This document shows, piece after piece, positions 55,135 through 63,104 of a DNA stretch of 64,000 nucleotides. A program made the position numbers and the translations under genes. The notes under the pieces were generated by a model. The model saw nothing but the letters and a program-made list of their open reading frames with translations. It did no database searches and had not been told where the DNA came from. The stretch comes from an uncultured Bacteroidota bacterium (GTDB lineage Bacteria; Bacteroidota; Bacteroidia; Bacteroidales; GWA2-32-17): positions 41,941 to 105,940 of the forward strand of contig CAILUD010000117.1 in NCBI GenBank assembly GCA_903837285.1, given 5' to 3'. Positions within the stretch are counted from its first letter, which is position 1, and the number at the start of each line of letters is the position of its first letter.

Positions 55135-55233
55135 ATCTGTTTTGACAATATAAAGGAGGAAATTAGACATGTTTATTCGTTCTGTTTCGTGAGGACACAA
55201 ACCATGGAGAGAGGGGATTTCGTCATGGCGGGC
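55135..55233. repeat. 99-bp perfect duplicate, copy B
   Basis: Second copy of the sequence at 54471-54569, same orientation, 664 bp away. The two copies diverge right after gcgggc. Confidence 0.9.
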
Positions 55234-55330
55234 TTGATCCGCCATCTGCTTAAGGTTCTGTAGTTTATGTCACAAGTTACAAGCTTGCGCCAAATGTTCT
55301 TGCGCCAAGTGGGGCATCAAGTGGGGTTTA

Positions 55331-55608
55331 ATATAACCTTTGTGTTTCTTTGTGGCTTTCTTAGTGTACTTTGTGTTTAGTTTTTATTTCATGGTCTTGC
55401 GCTAAATGGTGTATTTATTTTAACATTTAAGCACTTTAATGCACAAAAGCAGCTTTTATTATGTTTAATAATTCAAAAAGTATAGCAATAATCTAGTTTT
55501 TACTTTATATTTTAACCTATTTACCTCTGGTAATAAATTATTTGCCAATTAAAAATTAGCATTCGTCAATTTTTTACGAAAATCTATTATTACCTATAAC
55601 CACACCCG
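55331..55608. other. AT-rich intergenic region before the SprB-repeat gene
   Basis: No gene seen. The left part has tttgtgtttctttgtggctt-type low-complexity DNA that recurs in the repeats; the right part is plain AT-rich DNA that leads into the promoter. Confidence 0.5.
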
Positions 55609-55665
55609 TATATTTGCGTATAAAACCAGGTAAAAATACCTGTTTTATTTCAGGTAAAAATACGC
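55609..55665 (+). promoter_or_regulatory. Candidate promoter and structured leader of the SprB-repeat gene
   Basis: TATATTTG (55609-55616) fits TAnnTTTG. Just after it, caggtaaaaatac occurs twice (55627-55639 and 55651-55663), 24 bp apart. caggta/tacctg (55627-55642) can form a hairpin, and gcgtat (55616-55621) can pair with atacgc (55660-55665) to enclose it. This could be an operator or an RNA leader structure. Confidence 0.5.
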
Positions 55666-55696
55666 AAAATAATATAAAGACATAAACCTCAGGCAT

Positions 55697-58600
55697 ATGA
55701 AACAATCGATACTAGTTATTCTTCTTACTTTTTCTATAATATTTGCAAACGCACAGGGATGGATGTGGGCCACACAGTTTACTGGAGCAGGACAAAATCA
55801 ACCAGTTAGTATATTGTATGATGCAACTGGATGTAGTTATGTTTATGGAAATTTTAACTTGACAGTTAATCAGGATGCCTATACTTTAACAAGTTCAGGT
55901 CCGCAGGATATTTATTTTGCAAAATACAATAAGCAAGGTCAAGTATTGTGGATAAAGCAAGTTGGTGGTTCTGCATCCGAAACAGCAGTGTCAATGTCAT
56001 TAAGTAAAGATGGTAATTATATTTATTTATTAGGTTTTACTAATAGTAATCCTTGTCTTTTTGAAAGTAACAATATAGCAACAACTGGGTTAAATGACAT
56101 TTTTATTGTAAAATACTCATTAGATGGAACATGTCAATGGGTGAAAAATGTTGCATATGGTGTTGATCATCAGTATATGGGTAATTTTGAACTTGATGCG
56201 AATAATAATATAATTCTTACCGGACATTTTTTAACTTCAGTAACTTTTTATGGTAACTCAACAACATTAACATCATTATATAATGGAATTAGACAAGGTT
56301 TTATTTCAAAGTTTGATCAAAACGGAAATCTAATTTGGGCAAAAATGCTTCAATGTGATAATTCTTCAAATACAATTAGAACAGTTAGTGTTGATAATAC
56401 TGGTTATTATTTAAGTGGGATAAGTGCCGGAAATTTTCTTTTTGATATAGGTACAATAACTTCAACGGCATATGATGGTTTTATTTATAAAACAGATTTA
56501 AATGGAAATGGATTATGGGTTCGTAAAATATCTGGTACAGGTAACGAAGTATTGTGGAGACATAAAGGTGACAGTAATGGTAATCAGTATTTAACAGGTT
56601 ATTTTAATAGTCCTTCATTAACTGTTGATTCAACTAGTAGCATCGCATCAAAAGTTAATTATGTAAATGTGAATTCAGGCACAAATGATCTGTTATTAAT
56701 TAAGTATAATCAAAGCGGAACTTTACAATGGGTTAAAACAATGGGAACGGCTAGCGATGATGTTTCTTATAATTTAGATATAAAAGGTAATACTTCCATC
56801 ATTACTGGATCTTTTAATGGTACAATTACTTTTGATAATTTAACCTTATCTACAAATGGAATTAGTGATGCTTATTTAACAGAATGCAATTCTTCTGGTC
56901 AATTTATTTCTGCCAAAAAAATTGGTGGTAAGTCTAATGATATTGGTAAAGCCATTTTATATAGTTCTACAGGAAGAAATTTTGTAACAGCCGGAGAATT
57001 TTATTCTGATACTTTAACAATTGGCACAAGTCAATTTATTAATGCCTCAACTTTAAGAGATTCATATCTTGCAAAGTATGGTTGTTTTGATAGTTTAAGT
57101 TTTCAATCCACATTAGTCAGTTGTGTTGATGGTGGAGGTGTTCCGTTAGTTACTGATGGAACTGCGACTGTAATACCTTCATTTGGTAGCGAGCCTTATA
57201 CTTATATATGGTCAAATGGTGCAACAACTTCATCAATTTCTGGATTAGCAATGGGAGCATTTAGTGTTACTGTTTCAGGTGCAAATGGCTGTACTTTATC
57301 AGGATCTGTTTCTGTAGGTAATAAACCATTTTTGCAAGCTACAATAACAAATATTATAAATATAAATTGTAATGGTTCTGCTACTGGAAGTGCAACAGTA
57401 ACTGCTTCAAAAGGGAATCCAACATATTCGTATCACTGGTCAACCGGAGAAACTGGTGTAACAATACAAAATAAACTTGCCGGTAATTATTCTGTTACAG
57501 TTACCGATCAATGCGGTAATGAAGTAATAGCTAATGCGGTTATTACACAACCTTTAGTGTTAAGTGCAAATATTTCTGTGCAAACAAATGTTAGTTGTAA
57601 GGGTGGTACTGATGGCTCTGCAAAAGTGTTAGCTTCTGGCGGAACAGCACCTTATACTTATTTGTGGAACAACCCTGCTCCAGCTCAGGTTACTGCAATT
57701 TGTTCGGGATTAACAGCAGGAACCTGGAGTGTTACTGTAACTGATGAAAAATTATGCACAGCTGTAACAACAGTTACAATTACACAACCAGCTACAATTT
57801 TAACTTCAGCTATAACTGCTCAGACTAATGTATTATGTTATGGTGCTTCAACCGGAAGTGCAAAAGTTACAGCATATGGTGGCACATCTCCATATACTTA
57901 TTTATGGAATGATCCTGCGCCAGCTCAAGTAAACTCAACCTGTACAACATTATCGGCTGGTACTTGGTCTGCAACTGTTACCGACAATAAAGGATGCACA
58001 AGTACATCAAATGTTACAATAACTCAACCTATAGCATTAACAGTATCAATAACAAATCAAACTAATGTTCTTTGTTTTGGACAGAGTACAGGTAGTTTTA
58101 CAATTAGTGGTTCTGGAGGAGTTTCTCCTTATTTGTATTCCATTGATGGTGGTTTATATCAAACAAGTGGAGTTTTTAACGGAATTTCAGCAGGAATTCA
58201 TACTTTGACTGTAAAAGATGCAAATGCATGTACTACTTCTTTATCGGGAACTATTACACAACCTGCTCAATTACAGGCAGTAGTTGCCTCTACAAAAACA
58301 AAAACCTGTTCTAAAACTGGCACTGCAACAGCAACACCTTCAAACGGAACTTCACCTTATACCTATAAGTGGAAAAAATCGGGAAACAATCCAATAATTG
58401 GAACAACACCAACAATCTCAAATCTTGGAACTGGAACATATTCTGTAACTGTAACAGATAATTGTTCTGCATCAGTTGTTCGCAGTATAGTTGTTACAGC
58501 ATATTCTGCACTAACTTCTGCTACAGCAAATACCTTTTGTTCCACATCCTCTACTCAACCTTGTAATGGATATGCAACAGCAACTGCTGTTGGTGGTAAT

Positions 58601-59056
58601 CCGCCTTTAACATATAAGTGGAACACTAGCCCAATACAATATACACAGGAAACAACTCATACACTTTGTGCCTACCAAAGTTATAGGGTAACTATTACTG
58701 ATGGTTGTAATGACCGAAAAACTAGTAGTAAAAGGAAAATACAATTATGTGCAAAATCTGTAAGTTCTGATGAGCCAGTTTTTACAGAAAATGCAAATAA
58801 TATTTCATTGTATCCTAATCCTGTTGCTACTCAATTAAGCATACTTGTAGATAACGATGAAAGCACTGGCGAAAATGCAGTAATTGAAATTGAAATTTAC
58901 AATTTGTTAGGGGTGTTAGTTTCTAAAGAGAAAAAAGAAATATTTTATGGAAGTCCTGTATTAAAAGACGTTTCAAATTATCAAACGGGATTATATATGG
59001 TTACTATAATAGATGGCGAAGAAATAACAACTCAAAGAATTTTAATTCAAAAATAA
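55697..59056 (+). CDS. Giant secreted SprB-repeat protein with T9SS sorting domain
   Basis: Protein of 1119 residues with a signal peptide (1-19). The N-terminal half (about 20-465) has SBBP-like propeller repeats such as GQVLWIKQVGG and GTLQWVKTMGTASDD. The second half (about 470-1020) has about seven SprB-type repeats with NVLCFGQSTGS, GGTSPYTYLWN and GTWSVTVTD. A type A sorting tail starts at LYPNPVA (about 1038) and ends TQRILIQK. SprB is the mobile gliding adhesin of flavobacteria; this protein shares the repeat, but a motility role is only a possibility. Confidence 0.85.
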   Translation: MKQSILVILLTFSIIFANAQGWMWATQFTGAGQNQPVSILYDATGCSYVYGNFNLTVNQDAYTLTSSGPQDIYFAKYNKQGQVLWIKQVGGSASETAVSMSLSKDGNYIYLLGFTNSNPCLFESNNIATTGLNDIFIVKYSLDGTCQWVKNVAYGVDHQYMGNFELDANNNIILTGHFLTSVTFYGNSTTLTSLYNGIRQGFISKFDQNGNLIWAKMLQCDNSSNTIRTVSVDNTGYYLSGISAGNFLFDIGTITSTAYDGFIYKTDLNGNGLWVRKISGTGNEVLWRHKGDSNGNQYLTGYFNSPSLTVDSTSSIASKVNYVNVNSGTNDLLLIKYNQSGTLQWVKTMGTASDDVSYNLDIKGNTSIITGSFNGTITFDNLTLSTNGISDAYLTECNSSGQFISAKKIGGKSNDIGKAILYSSTGRNFVTAGEFYSDTLTIGTSQFINASTLRDSYLAKYGCFDSLSFQSTLVSCVDGGGVPLVTDGTATVIPSFGSEPYTYIWSNGATTSSISGLAMGAFSVTVSGANGCTLSGSVSVGNKPFLQATITNIININCNGSATGSATVTASKGNPTYSYHWSTGETGVTIQNKLAGNYSVTVTDQCGNEVIANAVITQPLVLSANISVQTNVSCKGGTDGSAKVLASGGTAPYTYLWNNPAPAQVTAICSGLTAGTWSVTVTDEKLCTAVTTVTITQPATILTSAITAQTNVLCYGASTGSAKVTAYGGTSPYTYLWNDPAPAQVNSTCTTLSAGTWSATVTDNKGCTSTSNVTITQPIALTVSITNQTNVLCFGQSTGSFTISGSGGVSPYLYSIDGGLYQTSGVFNGISAGIHTLTVKDANACTTSLSGTITQPAQLQAVVASTKTKTCSKTGTATATPSNGTSPYTYKWKKSGNNPIIGTTPTISNLGTGTYSVTVTDNCSASVVRSIVVTAYSALTSATANTFCSTSSTQPCNGYATATAVGGNPPLTYKWNTSPIQYTQETTHTLCAYQSYRVTITDGCNDRKTSSKRKIQLCAKSVSSDEPVFTENANNISLYPNPVATQLSILVDNDESTGENAVIEIEIYNLLGVLVSKEKKEIFYGSPVLKDVSNYQTGLYMVTIIDGEEITTQRILIQK

Positions 59057-59118
59057 AAATCTTCAAATGATAAAATAATTTTTACTATGTTATTTTAAAT
59101 TGCATTTGAGTACCGAAT

Positions 59119-59265
59119 ATGTGGAACAAAGAAAATAAATCAAATCAAAATATTAATTTGATTAAATGGACGACTCCAGAGATAGTTGAATTAGAGGTAT
59201 TATTTACACAAAGTGGTTATTCGGGGAGTGATGATGGAGTTGATGTCGGCACTCTAAGTGGATAA
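59119..59265 (+). CDS. Candidate RiPP (lasso-type) precursor peptide, 48 residues
   Basis: Short gene between the SprB-repeat gene and the cyclase-like gene. The peptide has a polar N-terminus, then KWTTPEIVELEVLFTQ, where WxxPxI (17-22) fits the YxxPxL leader motif read by lasso leader-binding (RRE) proteins. Thr30 would be the conserved Thr at -2 if cleavage follows Gln31. The core would be SGYSGSDDGVDVGTLSG with Asp38/Asp39 at core positions 7/8, suitable for an N-terminal-amine-to-Asp ring; a core starting at Gly33 is also possible. The acidic, Gly/Ser-rich C-terminus is unlike a structural protein. It is judged real because of the downstream enzyme. Confidence 0.62.
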   Translation: MWNKENKSNQNINLIKWTTPEIVELEVLFTQSGYSGSDDGVDVGTLSG

Positions 59266-59280
59266 AATTTGTATTAAATC

Positions 59281-59389
59281 CCAATTCCTTGGTCTGTGAC
59301 TAACGGACCACATCTAATAACAAAGTAAAAATCCAAAAGTTAGTTCTAGTTGTTATTTTTATTGTTCGGTATTGTAAAATTAATAGGTA
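59281..59389. repeat. 109-bp direct repeat between precursor and cyclase genes, copy 1
   Basis: Starts ccaattccttggtctgtgac and ends aaaattaataggta. The copy at 59587-59695 differs at only a few bases. Each contains a tggtctgtga/tcacagacca palindrome, imperfect in this copy. Confidence 0.88.
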
Positions 59390-59398
59390 CATAGCTAT

Positions 59399-59559
59399 TT
59401 CAGATTTATAATCTGAAAGCAATAATTGGGGATTTTTAATCCCCCTTTTTAGTTCTCAAAAAACTTGAACTAGCATTTGTTTAAACCAATGTAGAGAAGT
59501 GGGTTAGAAATGAGGATTTCAAATCCTCAAATAGTTACGTTGGGATTATAAATCCCAAC
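59399..59559. repeat. Cluster of four short palindromes
   Basis: Four inverted repeats occur in a row: ttcagatttataatctgaa (59399-59417), ggggatttttaatcccc (59428-59444), tgaggatttcaaatcctca (59511-59529) and one with gttgggatt/aatcccaac arms (59539-59559). Each has a GATT/AATC heart with different outer bases. They fill the space between the two 109-bp direct repeats; no gene is seen there. Confidence 0.8.
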
Positions 59560-59586
59560 GAGCAAAATTAGCGTATAAAAATATTT

Positions 59587-59695
59587 CCAATTCCTTGGTC
59601 TGTGACTCACAGACCACATCTAATAACAAAGCAAAAATCCAAAAGTTAGTTCAAGTTGTTATTTTTATTGTTCGGTATTGTAAAATTAATAGGTA
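59587..59695. repeat. 109-bp direct repeat, copy 2
   Basis: Same sequence and orientation as 59281-59389, with a perfect tggtctgtga-c-tcacagacca palindrome. It ends 76 bp before the cyclase-like start. Confidence 0.88.
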
Positions 59696-59771
59696 TGGTA
59701 TTTACATACCAAGGTAAATGTATATTCTCAAACATTTTTTCTTAATTTAGCATTCTTAATATCACAAAATA

Positions 59772-61682
59772 ATGGGTGCACTTTACGGATATTTGAATTT
59801 TAATAAAAAACCCGAATCTAATTTACCGGAAATAATGAGTTCCCCGGCTTTATATTGGGGTAGCGATAAACATTTTAAATATTCGGCAGACAATATTTTT
59901 ATTGGTAATCTTCATAGGTTTAATACACCCGAAGCCGTATACGAACAGCAACCATATGAGCCTATTCCTAATTCTTACTTGTTTTTTACTGGTAGAATAG
60001 ATAACCGAAAAGATTTAACTTCAAAGCTAAACATTAAAGATGAACCCAATATTCCCGATGGCCTTTTTGTTTCTAAAGCCTGGGAAAAATACAGAACCAA
60101 TTTAGTTGATCACCTCGAGGGCGATTGGGTTATTGCAGTTTGGGAAGCAAATGAGAAAAAGTTACATATTCTTTGCGATCATCATGGTTATTCTGCATTA
60201 TATTATTATTGCAACGAAAACTTTTTTGCATTTGCAACCTCAATAAAATCTTTACTTGCAATTGAAGCAATTCCTAAAAAGCCAAATATGAAACGGGTCG
60301 CTCAGGTTCTTACTTCATGGCAAGGTAGTGGCTTGGATTGTGCATACGAAGGGATTTTAAGATTACCTCCCGCTCATGCAATGGAAATTGACCTAGCCTA
60401 CTGGCAGGCAGGTAACAATTTTAAAATAAAACAATATAAACATTGGTTTCCCGAGAATACTAAAACAGTTAATTTTCCTAATGAAAAAGATTATTATTCT
60501 AAGTTTTTCGAAGAATATTCACGCGCTGTGGAGGTTAGATTAAGATCTTACAAAGCAGTTGGTAGCCAGTTAAGCGGTGGTTTGGATTCTGGAACTGTTG
60601 TTGCTTTAGCTGCCTTACATCTTAAGAAAAAAGGGATACGACTGCCAGCATTTACTTCTACTCCTGCTTTTGATGTAAAAGGACTTACTTCTAAAAAAAG
60701 ATTTGGCGACGAAGCATATTTGGCAAAACTTACCGCAGATTATACTGGAAACACAGATTGGTTTCCAATTGATGCACTTAATGTTAATCCTTTCGATGCA
60801 ATAAAAGAAGGAATAAAAATACATGATGAACCCTTTCATGCTGGTTCAAATACATTCTGGATTAATGAAATTAAAAGAGTTGCTCAGGAAATGAATCTTG
60901 GTTCAATGCTTACCGGGCAAGGAGGTAATGCTACTGTATCGTGGCCTACGCCAGGGTTTTTGCAGATAATGTCGCGAAAAAAAGATTTAATAAAGCCAAA
61001 AGATTTTTTTTCTTACTATGGTTTGCGCCATGTTATTGCGCCTTTATATGTTCCGCAATCCGTTAAAAATTTTATTCGTAACAAACAAAAAGGAAGTCTT
61101 CCTTTTCTTGAATATTCTGCCATAAAAAAAGAATATGCAATTAACAACAGAATTGCACAACAAATGCAGGAAGAAGATCATGATCCATCATTTGCTAAAA
61201 CTACTTCGCCATTAAGAACTCGACTTAAAATTATAAAACCCGGAAGTTCTATAATTGGTTTTTTACATTCGCAAGCAGCTGCTTGGAATAATCTTGAGAT
61301 GCGTGATCCTACTTTTGATAAAAGGCTAATGGAATATTGTCTTTCTGTTCCCGATCATATTTATGTTTCGGGTGGAAAAGATCGTATGTTGTTACGAAAA
61401 TCTTTTGATGGAATAATGCCTCCTGAAGTTTTATGGAATACAAATGTTGGCCGACAAGCAGCCGATATTGGTCACAGAATTGTAAAATTTCAAGATACCG
61501 GAAGGGCAATACTTGACAATCTTTCGCAATCACCTCTCTGTAATGAAATTCTTGATATTGATCGAATGAAACTTATTCTAAATGATCTTACAAAAGAAGT
61601 AAATGCAAAAAACACTAATGAAGCTGGTACAGTTTTATTACGTGGAATAACTGCCGGTTTATTTTTGTTGAGGTTTGAATAG
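59772..61682 (+). CDS. Asparagine-synthetase-like protein, candidate lasso-peptide cyclase
   Basis: Protein of 636 residues with an N-terminal class-II amidotransferase-like domain (1-200) and a C-terminal ATP-PPi synthetase domain. The pyrophosphatase loop LSGGLDSG is at 267-274. True glutamine-dependent AsnB has Cys2 as nucleophile; here the start is MGALYGYLN, with no Cys2, as in lasso-peptide macrocyclases that activate an Asp/Glu side chain as an AMP ester. The upstream 48-residue peptide supports this reading. No RRE or transglutaminase-like leader peptidase gene is seen in the window, so either they act from elsewhere or the locus is reduced. Another AMP-forming amide ligase role is possible. 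Confidence 0.75.
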   Translation: MGALYGYLNFNKKPESNLPEIMSSPALYWGSDKHFKYSADNIFIGNLHRFNTPEAVYEQQPYEPIPNSYLFFTGRIDNRKDLTSKLNIKDEPNIPDGLFVSKAWEKYRTNLVDHLEGDWVIAVWEANEKKLHILCDHHGYSALYYYCNENFFAFATSIKSLLAIEAIPKKPNMKRVAQVLTSWQGSGLDCAYEGILRLPPAHAMEIDLAYWQAGNNFKIKQYKHWFPENTKTVNFPNEKDYYSKFFEEYSRAVEVRLRSYKAVGSQLSGGLDSGTVVALAALHLKKKGIRLPAFTSTPAFDVKGLTSKKRFGDEAYLAKLTADYTGNTDWFPIDALNVNPFDAIKEGIKIHDEPFHAGSNTFWINEIKRVAQEMNLGSMLTGQGGNATVSWPTPGFLQIMSRKKDLIKPKDFFSYYGLRHVIAPLYVPQSVKNFIRNKQKGSLPFLEYSAIKKEYAINNRIAQQMQEEDHDPSFAKTTSPLRTRLKIIKPGSSIIGFLHSQAAAWNNLEMRDPTFDKRLMEYCLSVPDHIYVSGGKDRMLLRKSFDGIMPPEVLWNTNVGRQAADIGHRIVKFQDTGRAILDNLSQSPLCNEILDIDRMKLILNDLTKEVNAKNTNEAGTVLLRGITAGLFLLRFE

Positions 61683-62571
61683 GAGAAGTGTGCTGTTCGT
61701 CATGGCGGGTCCGACCAGCAATCGGCTTAAGGAATGTGGATTAACGCAATGTCTATATTGTCATGCTGATCCGCCGCGGCGGAGAAGCATCTATTTTGAC
61801 AATATAGAAACAGGATTTACAATGTAAACATATTTTTCATCCTCGTTACAAACGAGGACGAGTTAGGGTAATTGACGCTAAACCCTTATTTGTTAGTTAG
61901 AGTAGCAGTTAAAGCGGTGCTTTAAGTTAATCCAAATTAGCGTATCGAGAACTACTGGTGTTGCTGTTCTCGATAAACTCGAACGAGCAATATATTTTTT
62001 GGTTTTCAATATTGCGGATTCTGTTTCCCATATGCAGGTGTCGCAATCTCTATATTATAATGCTGATCCGCTACGGCGGATCAGCATCTCGCTTCCATGG
62101 TCTGTGACTCACAGAACACAAGTAACACAAATCAATAACTTAATTGTTAGTTCGATTAGCATATCGAGAAGTAAGGAGTGACCTTTATTGCACTATATTT
62201 TTCATCCTCGTTACAAACGAGGACGAGGTAGGGTAGGAACGTCATGCTGAACTTGTTTCAGCATCTGCTAATACGAAACAGAAGTATTCAAACTCCTGAG
62301 ACCCTGAAACAATTCGCCGCGGCGAACAGGGTGACAAGTTCGTGTTTTGTTTCGTCCGCCGCGGCGGAGGAAACGAACCATGGAGTATAAAACAAAACAT
62401 TAACGTCATGGCGGGCCTGACTCGCCATCTGCTTAAGTTTTTGTGGCATATGTTGCAAATTACAAACTTGCGACATTTGAGGAGTAGGTGTTAATTTGAC
62501 ATTTTAAATCAGCGTATCGAGAACAACAGGAGTTTTATGTCACCAGTTACAAACTTGCGACATTTTGAGAT
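61683..62571. repeat. Noncoding repeat array between cyclase and toxin-antitoxin genes
   Basis: No gene supported. It contains gtcatggcggg-type palindromes (61699-61732, 62405-62437), an atattgtca element interrupted by the GC palindrome (61755-61805), two tcctcgttacaaacgagga hairpins (61840-61858, 62205-62223), gcgtatcgagaac stretches (61938, 62511), a tggtctgtgactcacaga copy (62098) and GC palindromes at 62061-62086 (variant), 62313-62326 (variant) and 62355-62368. Confidence 0.82.
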
Positions 62572-62880
62572 TTATTTTGTTAAAAGATGCAGTAATTTTT
62601 TAGGGTCTTGTCGATTGTCCCAAAAAGATGTAATTATTATATTTTCAATAGTAATTTTATAATAAATACTAAAATGTCCTAAAGATGAGACATAGGTGTC
62701 TGGATAATCAGCTTTTTTGTATGAAAGTGGATTAATTGAAATTGTTTTTGTTTGTATAGCTATTAATTTTATTAATTTTTCAGCATACGTTGTAGTGCCA
62801 TTTCTTTTTGTCCAATATTTTAAAATTTCTCTTCTTTGATGTGCCGCAGTTTCAGTCCAAGCTATAATTCTTTCAGCCAT
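62572..62880 (-). CDS. RelE/ParE-type toxin
   Basis: Protein of 102 residues with the RelE/ParE fold pattern: IIAWTETAAHQRREILKYW (5-23), YAEKLIKLIAIQTKTISINP, a central LGHFSIYYKI strand (67-76) and IIITSFWDNRQDP at the end, where the DNRQDP motif is typical of Bacteroidota members. Such toxins cleave ribosome-bound mRNA or inhibit gyrase. The antitoxin gene precedes it and overlaps it by 19 bp. Which target applies is not clear from sequence. Confidence 0.88.
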   Translation of the reverse strand: MAERIIAWTETAAHQRREILKYWTKRNGTTTYAEKLIKLIAIQTKTISINPLSYKKADYPDTYVSSLGHFSIYYKITIENIIITSFWDNRQDPKKLLHLLTK

Positions 62881-63104
62881 TTTAAGTCGCTTTTATCAAG
62901 TTGAGATTGATTAATTAGCTTACCAGACTTAATATCCCGATCGCTAAGTTGTAACATTAATGTTTGTTCAGCAGTTAATTTTACAGTATCGTTTTCTGAA
63001 GTGCTGTTTTCAACTAATTTAAATAAAGCTGATAAATAATTTTTATTAGAAATGGTTAATAGCTTGTCAATGATTCCGTTTCTAATGTGGTCTATAGTCG
63101 CCAT
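62862..63104 (-). CDS. Antitoxin of the RelE/ParE-type pair
   Basis: Protein of 80 residues, first gene of the pair, overlapping the toxin start by 19 bp. It has a helical N-terminal part (IRNGIIDKLLTISNKNYLSAL, in two helices), then KLTAEQTLMLQLSDRDIKSGKL and a C-terminal DKSDLKWLKEL, which is common to Bacteroidota addiction antitoxins. The N-terminal part would bind DNA and dimerise, and the C-terminal part would bind the toxin; this is inferred. Confidence 0.82.
   Translation of the reverse strand: MATIDHIRNGIIDKLLTISNKNYLSALFKLVENSTSENDTVKLTAEQTLMLQLSDRDIKSGKLINQSQLDKSDLKWLKEL

Larger units (their letters stand above)
54225..55330. repeat. Noncoding array of composite palindromic repeats
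   Basis: No credible gene; open frames here run through repeats. Four composite units share an order: a gtcatggcgggc...gccatctgcttaagg palindrome (54354-54389, 54558-54594, 54865-54900, 55222-55257), then cacaagttacaaacttgcgc (caagttacaaacttg at 54405, 54610, 54916 and, with one change, 55273), then an atattgtca...tgacaatat element (54445-54487, 54650-54691, 54974-55016, 55111-55151). Between units are caacgctgataacacggatt stretches. A GC palindrome sits at 54744-54759. Confidence 0.85.

Noticed and set aside
54225..55330. CRISPR array
   Set aside because: Repeats are palindromic, of several families and unevenly spaced; no constant repeat with unique spacers and no cas genes.
59772..61682. 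Ordinary asparagine synthetase AsnB
   Set aside because: No Cys2 for glutamine hydrolysis, and a RiPP-type short gene sits directly upstream.
61999..62476. Short open frames (60-62 codons) in the array after the cyclase
   Set aside because: They cross palindromic repeats and have no family signature or conserved start.
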